Assembly (NCBI RefSeq): GCF_000023025.1
Contig: NC_012997.1
Location: forward strand, 2,415,125-2,479,124
DNA from: Teredinibacter turnerae T7901
GTDB lineage: Bacteria > Pseudomonadota > Gammaproteobacteria > Pseudomonadales > Cellvibrionaceae
Length of the DNA: 64,000 nucleotides
Direction: 5' to 3'
Part shown: positions 63,501 to 64,000 of the stretch, in pieces
Layout: every line of letters begins with the position of its first letter
Position numbering within the stretch: position 1 is the stretch's first letter
Program-made: the position numbers and the translations under genes
The notes under the pieces: generated by a model
Databases searched by the model: none
Seen by the model: only the letters and a program-made list of their open reading frames with translations
Told to the model about the DNA's origin: nothing

Positions 63501-64000
63501 TCGATCGAGATTAAACGCCTGCTTAGCTTTGGCGAACTACTCAGCGAGCCTGAGGCTAATGAAAGTTTAAATTTTCCTAAGTCTGATGATTTGGCTTACG
63601 TTATTTACACATCGGGTTCGACGGGCAAACCCAAAGGGGCGATGGTTGAGCACTTTGGAATGCTTAACAATATGCATACAAAGCTCGATCCATTGGAGAC
63701 GACCTCAGCAGATGTCATTGCCCAAACTGCGTCGCAGTGTTTTGATGTTTCTGTTTTTCAGTTTCTCGGCGCTGTGACATTCGGTGGCTCAGTGGTAATC
63801 GTGCCTCACGCGTTGGTAATCGATCCTGAACGGTTTCTCCAGTATCTAGATCAACATCAGGTAAGTATATGGGTAGTAGTTCCGTCCGTTCTACATGCGC
63901 TGCTGCCCTTTAAGCAACCTCTGCCGAGTTTGCGCTGCTTGCACTCCACAGGTGAAGCATTTCCACCGTCGCTCACCGACCGTTGGTTCGCCCAGTACCC
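57540..64000 (+). CDS. Hybrid PKS-NRPS: KS-AT-ACP-C-luciferase-like monooxygenase-A, incomplete
   Basis: The frame is open from ATG 57540 to the window end (2153 codons). KS (5-430) has all catalytic residues: SACSTS (Cys177), EAHGTGT (His313) and NIGH (His351). AT (530-830) has FPGQGAQ, GHSLGE and HAFH, the last indicating malonyl-CoA. ACP is YGVDSLLSIR (Ser near 963). C (1000-1470) has SSSQKRLW and QHHITFDNW, where Asn replaces the Gly of HHxxxDG. A luciferase-like flavin monooxygenase domain (about 1506-1853) starts LKFSLFYFAND and includes EAVWTPERHFDTFG and GSCVLPLHSP; it is the natural-product LLM type (MSnat). A starts near 1870 (TSGSTGKPKG near 2023; partial pocket D-V-F-V-H-T) and is cut by the window edge. 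The protein would add one malonyl unit and one oxidised amino acid. Confidence 0.93.
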   Translation, partial: MTSTTGFEVAIIAMAGRFPKAENIAEFYELLKNGQEGTRVLTDLELIEAGNCYNLISNENYVKKTASVSGKGYFDADLFNYNPADAASLDPQIAMFHECVWEALESAGYNSETYSGLIGLFAGAAAQVKLPVDAVGDTNSFAENFNNYTLSQPDFLCTRIAHKLNLRGPAVRIESACSTSLVAMHFACQSLIAGECDIALAGGVSIQSLKDTGYLYHPDMILSKDGSCRAFDADASGTMVGEGCGVVVLKMLEDAIEHGDTIIAVVKGSAINNDGKMKVGYTAASVEGQVSVIRAALERAEIPPTSVGYIEAHGTGTKLGDPIEIEALADAYNFSSLEPCAIGAVKTNIGHLGVASGIAGVIKTVLSLQHQCFFPSLHFNSPNPNIDLTGAGLEVNTEFRRWSSSSLPRRAGISSFGIGGTNAHCILEEYNHVFRSSPSRASQVVCLSANTEQSLINNVKNLVQDIKNRWMSADEKTLADICYTLSVGRRELAYRFSCVVNDIAELVAQLEAFLLAPKINFCDPKRREKLCYLFPGQGAQFAGMGKFLYETEEVFRSCIDACLEICAPDVKETLLNCLVSEESTEEVIGQTHIAQPLLFMFESALAMQLAHWGIQSEGMLGHSLGEYVAAHLAGVFCLEDAMRLVLKRAELMQSCKPGGMLSALLTPEEGKQYLRGSIEIAVVNGPDRIVFAGDTSELEDLRLKLDASSVPNSLLRTSHAFHSSFMEPILDEFELFASAIPTSSPTKQFVSNVTGKWAEPARVQLAGYWRSHLRSPVQFGSGVEFLERNHNWAFVEVGPGEALGKLVSQNANFKKDKKVIASIGGAGASKSCRGSLAVLLSELYCAGISVDWHSYYGNESRRRLDLPTYSFDQKYWYPDHANVPNLADSANDSQVSSEDTYARAERSVVDAKEAITPIEDQQDTNRELLPNAHCTTLHEIWCKHLGRESIGVTEDLFSYGVDSLLSIRVITEIRNQLGVEISLERMFEMSSIQEQANEISVLQNSDASETLPAIARTNHNGRAVLSSSQKRLWIVSLLEQEVSAYNCVLFFKVHDLNISALQKTFEWILQRHAILRTVYMMDEGVPYQQVLEDYSFTLRQLNYAQLSEAERVEKIRELISTDTLRKFDLSEELMIRVTLIQLPDNSHNVMLTQHHITFDNWTTNLLIGELNTVYDALNRGEQPSLPALPVDYIDYAIWQESLLESQAMKNMLAYWKKTLDGIPQVHSLPLDKVRPPQQNTIGGQVNLLVSKETANNLEQFSKAHGATLFMTLQAAFAVFLSRYSGESDIVVGFSVSNRPHIELENVMGIFVNTLVLRSDLSDDPVFLDFLAKTKKNLTSAYANQAFPFERLVEALNPERSLSYEPLVQIHLTILNQDLGHESDWYSADNGRTFTPLPGDLPYSKFDLTLYVSITPDGITTSWEYPCSLFERETIERMAVNFSVLLDSIVNNPSLPASKLPLYSEREREQLLFDFNLRSYPGGIKPALPMPVQETELPHDGNCTEKLKFSLFYFANDTGGRTADKYQLLLEGAKYADANFFEAVWTPERHFDTFGGLYPNPAITSAAIASVTNRIKIRAGSCVLPLHSPIRLAEDWSVIDNMSGGRVGIGIAAGFHPKDFTIAPASYESRQTSLFDQVEIIRQLWRGDSIALKNGLGEIESVNIRPLPIQAELPIWLTTTGNIESFKRAGTMGINLLTHLMGQTAAELRDKISAYRAAWRNAGHRGRGSVSVLIHTFVSSDQNYVYSMVKEPFKAYLKESIGSPQFLQKHLGVAASSESQSDDMEVLIERAFSRYYKTSALLGTPQSCKPIVDELQLAGVDEIACLIDFGIEDQIVYENLTHLNTLRELVQLKETKATSDIPIVASAKNSTKTWVEIFEAQAAATPHAIAVKCLDQVLDYAELEQITSSIAKKLRSRKIERDSIVALLDHRDIDLVIMMISVLRAGAAFLPIDPTHPPQRWCDILEEAQPDLAIIGHRLSNERSTVEGSIEIKRLLSFGELLSEPEANESLNFPKSDDLAYVIYTSGSTGKPKGAMVEHFGMLNNMHTKLDPLETTSADVIAQTASQCFDVSVFQFLGAVTFGGSVVIVPHALVIDPERFLQYLDQHQVSIWVVVPSVLHALLPFKQPLPSLRCLHSTGEAFPPSLTDRWFAQY

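Noticed and set aside
1-64000. CRISPR arrays, tRNA or rRNA genes
   Set aside because: No short regularly spaced repeats, no cloverleaf candidates and no rRNA-like segments were noticed. The only direct repeat is the long NRPS module repeat.

Overview
The window is dominated by a large nonribosomal peptide / polyketide biosynthetic region in an AT-leaning bacterial genome. It probably comes from a marine, polysaccharide-degrading gammaproteobacterium of the Cellvibrionaceae type. That placement is an inference from overall base composition, a GH39-like lipoprotein glycosidase and a MITE-like repeat; no rRNA or other marker is present.

Region 1 (1-9619) holds a gene end at the window edge, an orphan gene, a MacA/MacB-like tripartite exporter set (adaptor, ATPase, duplicated-FtsX permease), a chitin-synthase-like membrane glycosyltransferase, and an ABC-2 exporter pair. 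Region 2 (9767-15441) is a lipo-initiation set: MbtH-like protein, fatty acyl-AMP ligase fused to a carrier, cytochrome P450, a ketosynthase that has lost both catalytic histidines, and a free ACP. Region 3 (15530-45149) is the main NRPS line. NRPS1 is TubC docking-C-A-PCP-C-A-PCP-C-A-PCP-Cy-A-PCP-C. It is followed by a SyrP/TauD-like aspartyl hydroxylase. NRPS2 is an interface-like C'-A-PCP-E-C-A-PCP and a degenerate E-like domain. Then come a methyltransferase-like gene and NRPS3 (half C-A-PCP-C). Region 4 (45146-49141) adds tailoring enzymes: a class I methyltransferase, a twitch-type radical SAM protein and a B12-dependent radical SAM protein of the type usually found with RiPPs. All genes from 1 to 49141 run on the + strand with mostly short gaps, so they look like one unit.

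Region 5 (49142-53433) is a break: small membrane proteins, an XRE regulator with a possible operator, a GH39-like lipoprotein on the - strand, and a 1.1 kb intergenic stretch with a MITE-like element. Region 6 (53446-64000) starts a second NRPS (C-A-PCP) and a hybrid KS-AT-ACP-C-luciferase-like monooxygenase-A protein that runs off the window.

Reading the adenylation pockets by eye, the main line is predicted to make an acylated peptide: fatty acyl, two Val-like residues, one unassigned residue, Cys cyclised to a thiazoline, D-(beta-hydroxy)Asp, (beta-hydroxy)Asp, then an aromatic-like residue. No thioesterase is visible. The most striking feature is inside NRPS1. A GC-rich block of 7.05 kb, made of 2.15 near-identical copies of a 3285-bp A-PCP-C module, is embedded in AT-rich coding sequence. 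It ends abruptly inside an adenylation domain just after the TSGTTG-PKG motif. This looks like a recent in-frame module insertion/duplication with intradomain recombination.
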